From an uncultured Pirellulaceae bacterium (GTDB lineage Bacteria; Planctomycetota; Planctomycetia; Pirellulales; Pirellulaceae), in contig CAJQQR010000024.1 in NCBI GenBank assembly GCA_905480545.1, positions 1-63,383 of the forward strand: a stretch of DNA of 63,383 nucleotides, written 5' to 3'. Positions 37,011-45,204 of this stretch are shown piece after piece. The notes beneath the pieces were generated by a model that saw only the letters and a program-made list of their open reading frames with translations, searched no databases and was not told the DNA's origin. The position numbers and the translations under genes were made by a program. Each line of letters begins with the position of its first letter. Positions within the stretch are counted from its first letter, which is position 1.

Positions 37011-37058
37011 CTACGAGGTTGGTGGCGTCGCCGAATCAGGCAGCCCGCCGGATGCCAT
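37011..37058 (-). CDS. Micro-ORF 2, overlapping micro-ORF 1 (TAATG)
   Basis: A 15-codon ORF (MASGGLPDSATPPTS) whose ATG shares one base with the TAA of micro-ORF 1, the arrangement used in translational coupling. It has no recognisable family. Its bases also form most of a long hairpin, so the RNA structure may matter more than the peptide. Confidence 0.35.
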   Translation of the reverse strand: MASGGLPDSATPPTS

Positions 37059-37099
37059 TAGGCACTGCCACCTCGTTGGCTGGTACAGACATATTGCAC
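37058..37099 (-). CDS. Micro-ORF 1 with a perfect Shine-Dalgarno
   Basis: A GTG start at 37099 follows a near-ideal SD, GAAAGGAGGTG (37105-37115), which is the exact complement of the 16S rRNA 3' tail. This is far stronger than at most genes in this window. The ORF encodes 13 residues (VQYVCTSQRGGSA) and stops in TAA. It is a leader peptide or micro-protein, or a decoy ribosome site on a structured RNA. I do not recognise it. Confidence 0.45.
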   Translation of the reverse strand: MQYVCTSQRGGSA

Positions 37100-37380
37100 A
37101 GAATCACCTCCTTTCGAAAACTCAGGAACTCGGTTCGACTCGATTGCCAAAAGAATGAATCGAACCGATTAATGTGTTACTCGCACTGCGTATGCGAACG
37201 TTCTTTAAATAATGAACAAATCACCGAAAGAATCAACCCCGATTTTGGTCGAGATTTGTCGGTTTTTTCCCATCAAAATAAACGGATGCATTTTCGGTTA
37301 AGAGGTTCGCTTTTTTTCGGTTTTGCCCGCACTATCGCGATTTGCCGAAAAGTCGAGAAGTGGTGTTGAAGGGGGGGATT

Positions 37381-37695
37381 TTAGTCAACCGAAATTTCAA
37401 GTTCCAGCAGGACACTTGCCAAAGTTTTCCCTTGGGAGTCAATTCTGAGCGATCGGCTTCCGCCGCCGCCAAGAACATTGTGAAGCAAAAAGTTGACCGC
37501 TCGAATTCCAGGCAATTCAAATCGCTCGACCTTTGTGGGACTCATTGGCGAAAAGAAATCTTTTACTACTTCGGCGGTTAACGACTTTTTTAGGATCGAA
37601 AAGCCATGTGCATCGTAAGCAATCACACCGATGTTGGCATGGTTTCCCTTGTCGCCACTTCGAGCATGTGCGATTTCATAAAGTTTCGTTTTCAA
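37381..37695 (-). CDS. AtuA C-terminal-like small protein
   Basis: A 104-residue protein matching the C-terminal domain attached to acyclic terpene utilisation protein AtuA: LYEIAHARSGDKGNHANIGV (residues 5-24) and VNFLLHNVLGGGGSRSLRID (about residues 68-87). The ARSGDKG and GGGGSRSL motifs are the family's hallmarks. In many bacteria this small domain is a separate gene beside an AtuA-like gene; no such gene is in this window. The biochemical role of the domain is not known. Confidence 0.82.
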   Translation of the reverse strand: MKTKLYEIAHARSGDKGNHANIGVIAYDAHGFSILKKSLTAEVVKDFFSPMSPTKVERFELPGIRAVNFLLHNVLGGGGSRSLRIDSQGKTLASVLLELEISVD

Positions 37696-37735
37696 GATTC
37701 TGCAGCCCTTTATTGATTTTGAAAATCGTCGACAA

Positions 37736-38608
37736 CTACTGGTTGATCAAGTGCTTTAACGACGTTGGTGACTTGAAAACTGTCATGATTTGCGATTCAG
37801 TTAACGCCGAATCAAAAATCGCAAAGTCGTCCATTTCGCCAACAAAATAGATTCCCAGCATGATCACGGCTTTCTTAACGTTCCAAGTTAATTTCTGCGA
37901 TCGATCAAGCTGCCCAATCTTCTTTCCATCGATGAAAAACTGACAACGGCTTTGTTTGTCTGAAGAGTTAACGGCTTTAAAAACCAGAGCAATATGTGTC
38001 CATCGATCAGGCGAAAATTTGACATTGCCGGCGTCGATCAATGGCCGTTCGCTCGCTGGCATTTTGTCATAGTTTTTGTTGTTGGGATTCCAGAACTTCA
38101 GATTTGAAAACACGCCCATTCTGAAATCCCGAGGTGACTTGTCACTGAAGTCGACAAAAATTGCCGCATCGTTCCACTTTTTATCTGTGATTTGCAGGGG
38201 GTCAATAAACCCGGGAGGAAGCGATTTTAAATCCGCCTTCATCCAAAATGAGATTGTTGCATCAAATGAATTTTCGGAGTAAGCGAAGTTCTTTTCCGCA
38301 GCAAAACAATAAACAGGTTTGGTCTTTTTAGAAAATGAAAGTGCCTTACCATATTTTCCGTTTTGGTCGCGTGTAACGCCGGGGACACTCATCTCTGGGG
38401 AAAGCTTGGAACGACCAACATTACTGGCTGTCATCATTTTGCTCGATCCGTTGGCAAAATCCGCGTCGAATGAATCGTCAAACGTCGCGAGAAATGTCAG
38501 GCGTTTACCGATGTCGTTGCCTGACTGAGCGGAGCTAACGCGATCGGATAGTATCGCTAGCCCGATGGTGAATGTTACGGCGAGCGTTCGTTTAGTAAAG
38601 CGATGCAT
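37736..38608 (-). CDS. Secreted LamG/concanavalin-like protein
   Basis: From the ATG at 38608, 290 residues with a signal peptide (TLAVTFTIGLAILSDRVSSA). The rest forms one LamG-type lectin/glucanase domain: LTFLATFDDSFDADFANGSS, ATISFWMKADLKSLPPGF, DRWTHIALVFKAVN, FFIDGKKIGQLDRS and the terminal MDDFAIFDSALTESQI. Such domains bind glycans or hold repeat proteins at the cell surface. It lies 40 bases upstream of the AtuA-like gene on the same strand. Confidence 0.83.
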   Translation of the reverse strand: MHRFTKRTLAVTFTIGLAILSDRVSSAQSGNDIGKRLTFLATFDDSFDADFANGSSKMMTASNVGRSKLSPEMSVPGVTRDQNGKYGKALSFSKKTKPVYCFAAEKNFAYSENSFDATISFWMKADLKSLPPGFIDPLQITDKKWNDAAIFVDFSDKSPRDFRMGVFSNLKFWNPNNKNYDKMPASERPLIDAGNVKFSPDRWTHIALVFKAVNSSDKQSRCQFFIDGKKIGQLDRSQKLTWNVKKAVIMLGIYFVGEMDDFAIFDSALTESQIMTVFKSPTSLKHLINQ

Positions 38609-38939
38609 GGACTGGGTCACGGGGAAAAAGGATTGACAAAAAAGGTTAGGTCGGGGCTTTGAGAACAGGTTGCTACTAGGGCATCTCAGGCACCTATCTT
38701 ATCTCGATTTTCGCATGGTTGGGGCGTATGGGGTAGCGAATCAACGTCGGGCAACTGTTCTACGCTTTCGCCCTCGGCAACATTTTTTTGTGGATGGAAC
38801 TGGCGGAAAAATGTACGAACCAACAGGATGCGGTGCAACTAATGGGCAGGAACGATAGAGAGCATGACATTCGCGCACAAAAAAACGGGCCTGATTGCCC
38901 GTTTGAAGTTTCAAATGACTTTGACTGGATACTCCAGTA
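38609..38939. other. Intergenic region between the LamG gene and rpmA
   Basis: It contains the rpmA terminator (38879-38904) and the upstream region of the LamG gene. A 62-codon plus-strand ORF in it shows nothing recognisable. Confidence 0.45.
38879..38904 (-). terminator. Rho-independent terminator of rpmA
   Basis: On the minus strand, an 8-bp stem AAACGGGC/GCCCGTTT with a 6-base loop, followed by a run of U. It lies 35 bases after the rpmA stop. Confidence 0.9.
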
Positions 38940-39194
38940 TTAGGTTGCTTCCGCAGGAACAACGTTTACGCGTCGACCTTTCTGGTCGAACATGACATTA
39001 CCTTCTGACAAGGCATAAAGCGTGTAGTCTTTACCTTGACCGACGTTTTTGCCTTTCACAAAGCTATTTCCAACTTGGCGTATGATAATGCTGCCTGGAA
39101 TCACGAATTCGCCGCCAAATTTCTTAACGCCGCGCCGCTGTGCATTCGAGTCGCGTCCGTTACGAGTCGAACCCTGTCCTTTTTTATGTGCCAT
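38940..39194 (-). CDS. rpmA: Ribosomal protein bL27
   Basis: An 84-residue protein matching L27 in full: [20 protein letters not shown] at the N-terminus, [19 protein letters not shown] and [20 protein letters not shown]. The flexible N-terminal tail reaches the peptidyl-transferase centre. The usual partner rplU (L21) is not beside it: the upstream gene is an unrelated secreted protein. Confidence 0.97.
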   Translation of the reverse strand: MAHKKGQGSTRNGRDSNAQRRGVKKFGGEFVIPGSIIIRQVGNSFVKGKNVGQGKDYTLYALSEGNVMFDQKGRRVNVVPAEAT

Positions 39195-39285
39195 GATTAA
39201 TGTCTCGTGTGTCTACTTTTGTCGAGTTTCGGACGTATCACTGTGCTGGACTACAGCACAGATACAGTTGAGGTAATCCAGGATT

Positions 39286-40830
39286 TTAGCGATATGTCCA
39301 AACAGATTCAACCCGTTTAATGATCTCTACACGGTCACCGATCTTTTGCCAGCTACGAGGTCGGAATTTGAAACGGAAATTTCGATCGGTTCCATCAATG
39401 TTGATGGTTGCTTCCCATCGAAGCCCTTCGTTTGTGCCGGGTTTATCCAGGCTATCTGCGGCAACGACTTTCGTAACCGCTACACCTGCAGGCACATTGA
39501 TACCGCGATCGATGAACGCTTTTTGAATTTCGTCAGGAAGCGTCCCCGAATCCAGTCCTTTTTGAAGATCAAGGTCAAAGAATCGGTCGACCTTCCCTTC
39601 AACGGAGAAAATTTGTCGTTTCTTGTCGGTTTTTGCATCAAATTCCTCAACGGCAATCACCGGACCTGGGAGGTCGTAGAACTGGCAAATTTCTTTCTGG
39701 CGAGCAGGATCACGGGTCAAAGGGATACCGTATCGAATTGTATCGCCTTCTTCATCGTGAATATCACCTGGACGCCAGAAATTTAGCTGTAGCGTCTTGT
39801 GCTTGAACTGTTTGGTGTCGTCTGGCATCTCAAAGACTTTAAATGCATTCGAAAGCCCGGTCACGTGAATCGTGATGAAATCCAGTCGCGGATCCAGGTC
39901 TTCCCAGACAGCAACGCCCCAAACTCCCGCCGAGTTAGGATCTGGGTCGGCTGGAATCGTTGTGCGTGAAATCGAAACCGTGTCGTAGAAGAACGTGCTT
40001 GGGGCTTCGATTTTTCGAATTTCAGGAACGACAGTCGGCATAATGCGGTCTAAATACGATTTCTTTTGATACTTAGACATCGAATCGAAGTCTTTCCTCG
40101 CCCGAAGTCCACGATCGGTAGGTTTTTTCTTCAACTCAAAGTCTGTTTGGACTCGGCCTTCCAAAATGAACCGGCCAAAGAATCGATCAATTAGCGAAAA
40201 CTTCGATACCTGATCGGTCTTCTTTAAGGACTGGTCCTTCAATTCCTTAAAGTCTTTTTGGGCCAGCTCGGTGATTTTTTCGATGTCCGTTGCCGACTCT
40301 TCTCGGGATTTCTCTTCAATCGTGTAAAACTTGTTTTCAGCTCCTAGTAAACCGGTTTTGTCCTCTACCCTGACTTCCGGGACCGTAACTGTCGTTTTCT
40401 TAAACTTTAATTTGGTCGTGTCATCAAGCAATTGCGGACTGTAATGGTTCCCCAGATTGCGAAGTCGGAAGGGCAAATACCAAACCGTCTTTCGCTGCAT
40501 TTTTCCGGATGGTTGCGGTACCTCGATCACTTTGACAGTCAGCGGTGTGAATGCAAATTCAAGGCATCCAATTTCTCGCCGCAGAATGATGTTTTGAGAC
40601 TGTTGGAAAGAGGTCGCAGAGAGAGGCGACGTTTCGGGGCGATACTCGGGAGGAGTGAAGCCCTTAATCGTTGGGAAATAAGTGCGTGTCTCTTCAGGAA
40701 GGATTTGCGGTGGAATAACTTTCAGGACGCCATCGCCCAGCTTTCTCTGCTGACGAATCGGTTGCGCGAAAATCGGACCTGCAAAAATAAGAACGACTAC
40801 CACAGCAGTCGCCAATCGTGAGTAAGACAT
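39286..40830 (-). CDS. Large secreted protein of unknown function
   Basis: A 514-residue protein with a signal peptide (LATAVVVVLIFAGPIFAQ). It is rich in Lys, Glu, Asp and Phe. Visible pieces are VWYLPFRLRNLGNHYSPQLL (about residue 115) and VAVWEDLDPRLDFITIHVTG (about 305), then GDTIRYGIPLTRDPARQKEI. The composition suggests a soluble periplasmic or surface protein with beta-rich domains. I do not recognise a family. Confidence 0.75.
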   Translation of the reverse strand: MSYSRLATAVVVVLIFAGPIFAQPIRQQRKLGDGVLKVIPPQILPEETRTYFPTIKGFTPPEYRPETSPLSATSFQQSQNIILRREIGCLEFAFTPLTVKVIEVPQPSGKMQRKTVWYLPFRLRNLGNHYSPQLLDDTTKLKFKKTTVTVPEVRVEDKTGLLGAENKFYTIEEKSREESATDIEKITELAQKDFKELKDQSLKKTDQVSKFSLIDRFFGRFILEGRVQTDFELKKKPTDRGLRARKDFDSMSKYQKKSYLDRIMPTVVPEIRKIEAPSTFFYDTVSISRTTIPADPDPNSAGVWGVAVWEDLDPRLDFITIHVTGLSNAFKVFEMPDDTKQFKHKTLQLNFWRPGDIHDEEGDTIRYGIPLTRDPARQKEICQFYDLPGPVIAVEEFDAKTDKKRQIFSVEGKVDRFFDLDLQKGLDSGTLPDEIQKAFIDRGINVPAGVAVTKVVAADSLDKPGTNEGLRWEATINIDGTDRNFRFKFRPRSWQKIGDRVEIIKRVESVWTYR

Positions 40831-41207
40831 TAACGTCCCTTTTTCAACCGGTTTATAGTTGTTTTTCAGTATAGTTGCGTTTTTTTTCGATGGTCAAGTA
40901 ATCCGTCTGATTGAGTTTTTTTCCAGAATTCGGTCGGACTTTTATCTGATGTTGACCTCTTCATTCCGCAGTGAAAGCCACAAAATGCACTCAAACAGGT
41001 TAATCGCCCCATCAGGGCGAATGTCTGATTGAGGAAAATGCCAAGTGAATCCTCAGCATCACACGGTAAACTGCACCGTTGCCTCGAATCAAAAATCCAT
41101 CCAATCGCGAAAAATACTCCGATTCGTCACTTGGAAAATCATTTCGACGGATCGAAATCAGTAGAAAGAATAAGCCACGATTACTTTTCGAAATTGGATT
41201 TGATGAG
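40831..41207. other. Intergenic region, no clear gene
   Basis: It lies between the large secreted protein gene and the end of the spoVG-like gene, both on the minus strand. There is a weak hairpin TCGCCC/GGGCGA at 41004-41020 without a U-tract. I see no gene. Confidence 0.4.
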
Positions 41208-41936
41208 TTAATCTAGAATGCCAAGCCCGAATTCATCCCGCGTATCGTTTGGCTTTGCCGATTCTTCGGGTTTTTCAGGTCGTTGATGAGGGGCGGCCGG
41301 TTGCTCTGATTTGACTTCATCGATGCGATGCATTTTGGGAGAAGGCCCGGTCTCCAGTTGGACAGGTGCCTTTGCTGAGGTTTCGGGTAGCTGTTTGACG
41401 TCATTCTCCAGAGCAATTGCGACGCTCGTGGGATCTGACGTTTGGGTATCGATCGATTTTTTCACATGCGTTCGTTTCGATTTAGTCGCTTCACGAACGT
41501 CATCGCCTGCGTCATATTCTTCGTCGTATCGCGATTGATAACCCGGCAACTTTGATCGCTGCATTTCCACGTTAAATTCTTCGATGACCTTTCGCTGAAT
41601 CATCTCTCGGCATTCCGCGTTTATCGGATGGGCAATGTCCGCGTACAATCGCATGTGAGAATCGCGGGTTTGAAAAGAGCTCTCACGGGACAGATCTGTC
41701 CCGCATTGATTGCAGAAGTTGCATCGCAGATTGTTTTTCGCCCGGCACTTCGGGCAATGCCCCGTCAGTTTGCGACTTGGCATCGCAACAAACGGTCCTG
41801 TTGGGCCGCCAATGACTTTGAGGTCACGAACGACAAAGCAATCGTCAAACGTCACACTGCAAAAAGCTAACAGGCGATCGTCTGTTTCACCGGTAAGTTT
41901 TATTCTGACTTCCGTAACCTTCATGCTGCCATCCAT
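41208..41936 (-). CDS. spoVG: SpoVG-like protein with an inserted zinc ribbon and a long acidic tail
   Basis: A 242-residue protein. Residues 5-55 are SpoVG-like (MKVTEVRIKL, FVVRDLKVIGGPTGPFVAMP), and the domain resumes at about residue 98 (YADIAHPINAECREMIQRKV). Between them sits a zinc ribbon, with Cys61, Cys64, Cys72, Cys75 and Cys78 in CPKC...CNFCNQC. The last 110 residues are a disordered Lys/Glu/Pro-rich tail. SpoVG binds DNA and RNA and regulates genes in Firmicutes and Borrelia. It is just downstream of ispE, an order also seen in Firmicutes. A start at 41924 (MKVTEV) is equally possible. Confidence 0.85.
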   Translation of the reverse strand: MDGSMKVTEVRIKLTGETDDRLLAFCSVTFDDCFVVRDLKVIGGPTGPFVAMPSRKLTGHCPKCRAKNNLRCNFCNQCGTDLSRESSFQTRDSHMRLYADIAHPINAECREMIQRKVIEEFNVEMQRSKLPGYQSRYDEEYDAGDDVREATKSKRTHVKKSIDTQTSDPTSVAIALENDVKQLPETSAKAPVQLETGPSPKMHRIDEVKSEQPAAPHQRPEKPEESAKPNDTRDEFGLGILD

Positions 41937-41979
41937 ATAACGTCAGAGGTCGAACATGACTTTAACCTATCGGTTTCTG

Positions 41980-42945
41980 TCAAAAAGGTACAGAAAAATC
42001 TGGCAAATTCTGACAACAATAAACAAATCCGATCCGTTTTGATCTCAATTGATCCGCGATCTTTTTCGCCTGTTGATGGCTTTCGCAGAGCCCAAAACAG
42101 CTGCTACCACTTCCTGTCATTTGAGACGCGACGCACCCCGATTGGTTCAGTGTTTCGATGATTTCTCCGATTTCGGGAGCAGCGAAGAGCGCCGGATCTT
42201 GCAAACGATTGAATAAACTGGACTTCCAGTTTTCACCGAAGTGTTGAATTGACTGGATATTCAATCGTTTAACGTCTTTGGGCAAGTCAAGTTTCGAAAA
42301 AACCGATTTCGTGCTCAAACCAAAATAGGGACGAATGACGACAAAATGCAATTTGGCAAATGAGCTAAGCTGTGTCGTTTTTTCGCCCCTTCCTCTGCAG
42401 ATCGCGGTTCCGCCGTTCACAAAGAATGGCACGTCGCTTCCTAACTCTGCGGCCAATTCAAAAATTCGTGGTTTGGGAACGGGCGAACCAAAAAGTCGAT
42501 TGATTGCCAGCAAAGTCCCTGCCGCGTTGCCAGACGCGCCACCCAGTCCTGCGACCGACGGAATCAACTTTAGCAATTCAATCTCAACGCATGCTTCGAT
42601 TCCCGTTTCGCCAAAGAAGAGTTGTGCCGCCCGAAAAACGAGATTGCTTTCATCGGTGGGAAGATCGCCGAAAGGTTCGTCCGTCTCCAATTCAGTCCCG
42701 CGTTTTTCTGCAGTCGATTTATAAAAACGATCGACCACGCTCCATTTGCAGTTCAATCGGATCTGCTCGCTTGATTCGTTTGTGTCTTGTTTTCGAATCC
42801 TAATCAGGTCGTAAAGATCAATGGCAGTCATGATCGTTTCAAGCTCATGAAAACCGTCATCCCGTTTGCCCAGGACTTCGAGGTAAAGATTTAGTTTCGC
42901 CGGTGTTTGAACCTCAATCTGATCTTCTTGAATTTCCCAACGCAT
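41980..42945 (-). CDS. ispE: 4-diphosphocytidyl-2-C-methyl-D-erythritol kinase
   Basis: From ATG 42945, 321 residues. It is a GHMP kinase: motif 1 VQTPAKLNLYLEVLGKRDDG, motif 2 IPSVAGLGGASGNAAGTLLA (Gly-rich ATP loop) and motif 3 QMTGSGSSCFGLCES. IspE phosphorylates CDP-methylerythritol in the MEP pathway for isoprenoids. The frame is open up to a TTG at 43107, which overlaps the stop of the upstream gene by TTGA; that would add 54 residues without family-like sequence. It is in an apparent operon 160-aa gene - ispE - spoVG on the minus strand. Confidence 0.93.
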   Translation of the reverse strand: MRWEIQEDQIEVQTPAKLNLYLEVLGKRDDGFHELETIMTAIDLYDLIRIRKQDTNESSEQIRLNCKWSVVDRFYKSTAEKRGTELETDEPFGDLPTDESNLVFRAAQLFFGETGIEACVEIELLKLIPSVAGLGGASGNAAGTLLAINRLFGSPVPKPRIFELAAELGSDVPFFVNGGTAICRGRGEKTTQLSSFAKLHFVVIRPYFGLSTKSVFSKLDLPKDVKRLNIQSIQHFGENWKSSLFNRLQDPALFAAPEIGEIIETLNQSGCVASQMTGSGSSCFGLCESHQQAKKIADQLRSKRIGFVYCCQNLPDFSVPF

Positions 42946-43103
42946 AAAAGGCTTTTCATTCTTCGTACTAGGCAATGGAACGGATGGTGATGCGACCTGC
43001 TGAAACACAGGCGTGGAAGCGATACGCTTTTTCGGCAAGTTGAAATCAGAATGGTTTGCATTCGGAAAGTTGCCAAAGTGGTATTCGGTAATCCGTAACC
43101 TGT

Positions 43104-43586
43104 TCAAACCTCAATCGGTCGTTCCTCTTTTTTCTTTATTCTTAGACTCGGTCTCACAGGTACTCGATTCAGTCGATCAACGGCTTGCAATTCAAAAGCC
43201 CGATAACGTTTTGGTAAAACATTACCACTCTTGTTGATCAGATACTCAATGACCTTTTCATTACGATGCCAGAACATATCTTCGATCGTTCCAATGAAAG
43301 GTCTTGTTTGACCGAAGTTGGATTTGACCTCGATTGCATCCCCTAAATCGAATCCATCGGTTTTTACCGGAAGCCACATCGCTGGGCGAATGCGAATCTC
43401 GTACTCGCCGTAGGTCAACAGGTTGTATGTATCGTCAAAATCATCGCGGCGAAATACACGGTTCCCCGGAATGATTTCTATTGCTTTCGGAACGTCGTGC
43501 GGGTGAATCCACTTGTCATCGTCGCCGGGCCACCAGAGAAAAACACCGAATTCCGCTTCGCGTCTTAATGGGAACTTGTCTAACAT
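43104..43586 (-). CDS. Conserved-looking protein of unknown function
   Basis: A 160-residue protein. It has an acidic, aromatic-rich N-terminal half (FGVFLWWPGDDDKWIHPHD) and a middle segment FDLGDAIEVKSNFGQTRPFI that looks like a beta-sheet, then a basic C-terminus (RIKKKEERP). No signal peptide or membrane helix is visible. It heads the run leading to ispE and spoVG, and may be cotranscribed with them. Confidence 0.65.
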   Translation of the reverse strand: MLDKFPLRREAEFGVFLWWPGDDDKWIHPHDVPKAIEIIPGNRVFRRDDFDDTYNLLTYGEYEIRIRPAMWLPVKTDGFDLGDAIEVKSNFGQTRPFIGTIEDMFWHRNEKVIEYLINKSGNVLPKRYRAFELQAVDRLNRVPVRPSLRIKKKEERPIEV

Positions 43587-43672
43587 GCCTTTGATTATCC
43601 CAGCTTTTCAACAAAATGAAAAGCTTTGAAACCGTCCGTCCGATTTATTTCGCTTACAAATGAAAGCAAGAG

Positions 43673-44653
43673 ATGGCAAAGCTTATCGGTCGTTTGGCTC
43701 CTTCACCCACCGGTGCTCAACATATCGGCAACGCTCGAACGTTCCTCGCTGCCTGGTTGTCCGTCCGAAGTCGAGGGGGGAAAGTTATCCTCCGAATTGA
43801 GGATATTGATTCGCCTCGTGTCAAATCATGGGCCGTTGAACAAGCGATCGAAGATTTGCAATGGCTAGGGCTCGATTGGGACGAGGGGCCCGACATGCCC
43901 GCTGCAAATTCGCCTTTCATCCAAACCCAAAGGATCGAACGATACGCAGCCAGTTTTCAGCAATTGCAACGTGCGGAAAAAGTTTACCCCTGTGACTGCT
44001 CCCGCTCTGATGTTGCCGCTGCTGCCAGTGCGCCACATGATATTGCGAATGCACCAGGAAATCAAAACTTCGAATTGATCTATGCCCGAACGTGTTACAA
44101 CAAAAAGGTTCGCGACGCATCAGTCCTTTCTGGTAAGTATTCATGGCGTTTTCGCACGGAGCCTTCGGAAATTTTTTTTCGTGACGGGTTTGCGGGTGAG
44201 CAAATCGCTGAACTCCAAAATCAATTCGGTGATTTTGTGATTTACAAATCCGATGGGCTTCCGTCTTATCAACTAGCCGTCGTTCATGACGATCATGAAA
44301 TGGGAGTCACCGAAGTCCTCAGAGGTGACGATTTGATTCCAAGCACTTTCCGACAGCTGGCAATCTACGATTTCTACGGATGGGAGCCGCCATCGTTTAT
44401 TCACTTGCCGCTGGTCGTTGGCCCCGACGGTCGGAGGCTTGCGAAACGTCATGGCGATACCCGCCTAAGTTGGTTGCGGGAACAAGGTGTTTCCGCCGAA
44501 CGATTGATCGGATTGCTAGCTAAGTCGTTAGGTTGGACGGATTCCCTCAAGGAGCAATCCGTGGCGGATTTGCTTGCTCTCTACGATTTGAAGCGGATTC
44601 CAAAGGAACCATTTGTTTTTGGTGAAAAGGAATTAAATCGACTGCTCCGATGA
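43673..44653 (+). CDS. gluQ: Glutamyl-queuosine tRNA(Asp) synthetase
   Basis: A 326-residue protein. It resembles the catalytic half of glutamyl-tRNA synthetase without the anticodon-binding part, the feature of GluQ-RS. It has the HIGH-like HIGNARTF in the APSPTGAQHIGNARTF motif, DEGPD, zinc-ligand Cys in YPCDCSR and YARTCYNKK, LRGDDLIPSTFRQLAIY and the KMSKS equivalent GRRLAKRHGDTRL. GluQ-RS attaches glutamate to queuosine in the anticodon of tRNA(Asp). Confidence 0.92.
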   Translation: MAKLIGRLAPSPTGAQHIGNARTFLAAWLSVRSRGGKVILRIEDIDSPRVKSWAVEQAIEDLQWLGLDWDEGPDMPAANSPFIQTQRIERYAASFQQLQRAEKVYPCDCSRSDVAAAASAPHDIANAPGNQNFELIYARTCYNKKVRDASVLSGKYSWRFRTEPSEIFFRDGFAGEQIAELQNQFGDFVIYKSDGLPSYQLAVVHDDHEMGVTEVLRGDDLIPSTFRQLAIYDFYGWEPPSFIHLPLVVGPDGRRLAKRHGDTRLSWLREQGVSAERLIGLLAKSLGWTDSLKEQSVADLLALYDLKRIPKEPFVFGEKELNRLLR

Positions 44654-44952
44654 CCTTCTCATGACATTTCAACCGCAAAATAACTGGTTGCTTATGCGAT
44701 TTGTTCTTGAGCATAGGTAAACTTTGGGGGCGAACTTGATACAATTCATCGATCAGGTGCGGCTTTGCCGAAACTACCGATAGCACCGAAGTTGCCAAGC
44801 CGCCGTTTCATTCCGAATCTTCAGCAAAATGATCCGCTTACAAAACGATTTCGCCAATTTAAACTTGGTTTCGCGAATCTTTTCCAGCTGCGTCTGTCCG
44901 TGATCACGATCGTCACATCGGATCAATCCATTGACGCCTGCGGCATTTCTCA
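44654..44952. other. Intergenic region upstream of the cysE leader
   Basis: No gene is visible. This stretch would carry the cysE promoter. A TACAAT box at 44740-44745 is the only -10-like element I noticed, without a well-spaced -35 box. Confidence 0.35.
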
Positions 44953-45204
44953 ATGATTTGCTTCCTTAATTGCAAATGCCGCGAAAAATCGCCGCAACAT
45001 CAATGCTGCGTGCAATCCTGCTTCGAACAGCAACCTAAAAATCGTTTTCATCACGGACACAGTCATGGCCACAGATTTCAGCTTAAAAGAACAGCTTCCC
45101 AACCTGACCGAGCAAATTGTCGAAACCTACACTCAGTGTGCGACCACTCATTATCTTGGCCATACGCCATTACCCCGATACACCGAAGTCATTTCGATCG
45201 TTGA
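44953..45204 (+). CDS. Cys-rich upstream ORF overlapping the cysE start
   Basis: An 83-codon ORF starting at ATG 44953. Its first 23 residues contain six cysteines (positions 3, 7, 9, 18, 19, 23; MICFLNCKCREK...CCVQSC), all TGC codons, then a His-rich stretch (HHGHSHGH). It overlaps the first 140 bases of cysE in another frame. Cys-rich upstream ORFs that overlap sulfur-metabolism genes act as cysteine-sensing attenuators in mycobacteria, and the target gene here makes the cysteine precursor. No SD is visible. It may be a regulatory leader or a chance ORF. Confidence 0.4.
   Translation: MICFLNCKCREKSPQHQCCVQSCFEQQPKNRFHHGHSHGHRFQLKRTASQPDRANCRNLHSVCDHSLSWPYAITPIHRSHFDR

Larger units (their letters stand above)
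37011..37240 (-). ncRNA. Small structured transcript (micro-ORF unit)
   Basis: This unit has promoter-like boxes TTGATT (37231-37236) and CATTAT (37209-37214), spaced by 16 bases, on the minus strand, then a leader, a perfect SD, two overlapping micro-ORFs and a terminator at 36949-36981. CGAGGTGGC pairs with GCCACC-AAC-CTCG, with an inner TGCC-TAAT-GGCA hairpin and GGCAG/CTGCC, giving a compact fold. No gene of normal size fits here. Confidence 0.5.

Noticed and set aside
37019..37369. A 116-codon plus-strand ORF opposite the small structured unit
   Set aside because: It overlaps the SD, micro-ORFs and hairpins of the minus-strand unit, has no family-like sequence, and its start lies within the hairpin. 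I think it is an antisense artefact.
42946..43107. ispE start at TTG 43107, overlapping the upstream gene by TTGA
   Set aside because: The added 54 residues do not resemble IspE, and the ATG at 42945 gives the expected N-terminus. It is kept only as an alternative.
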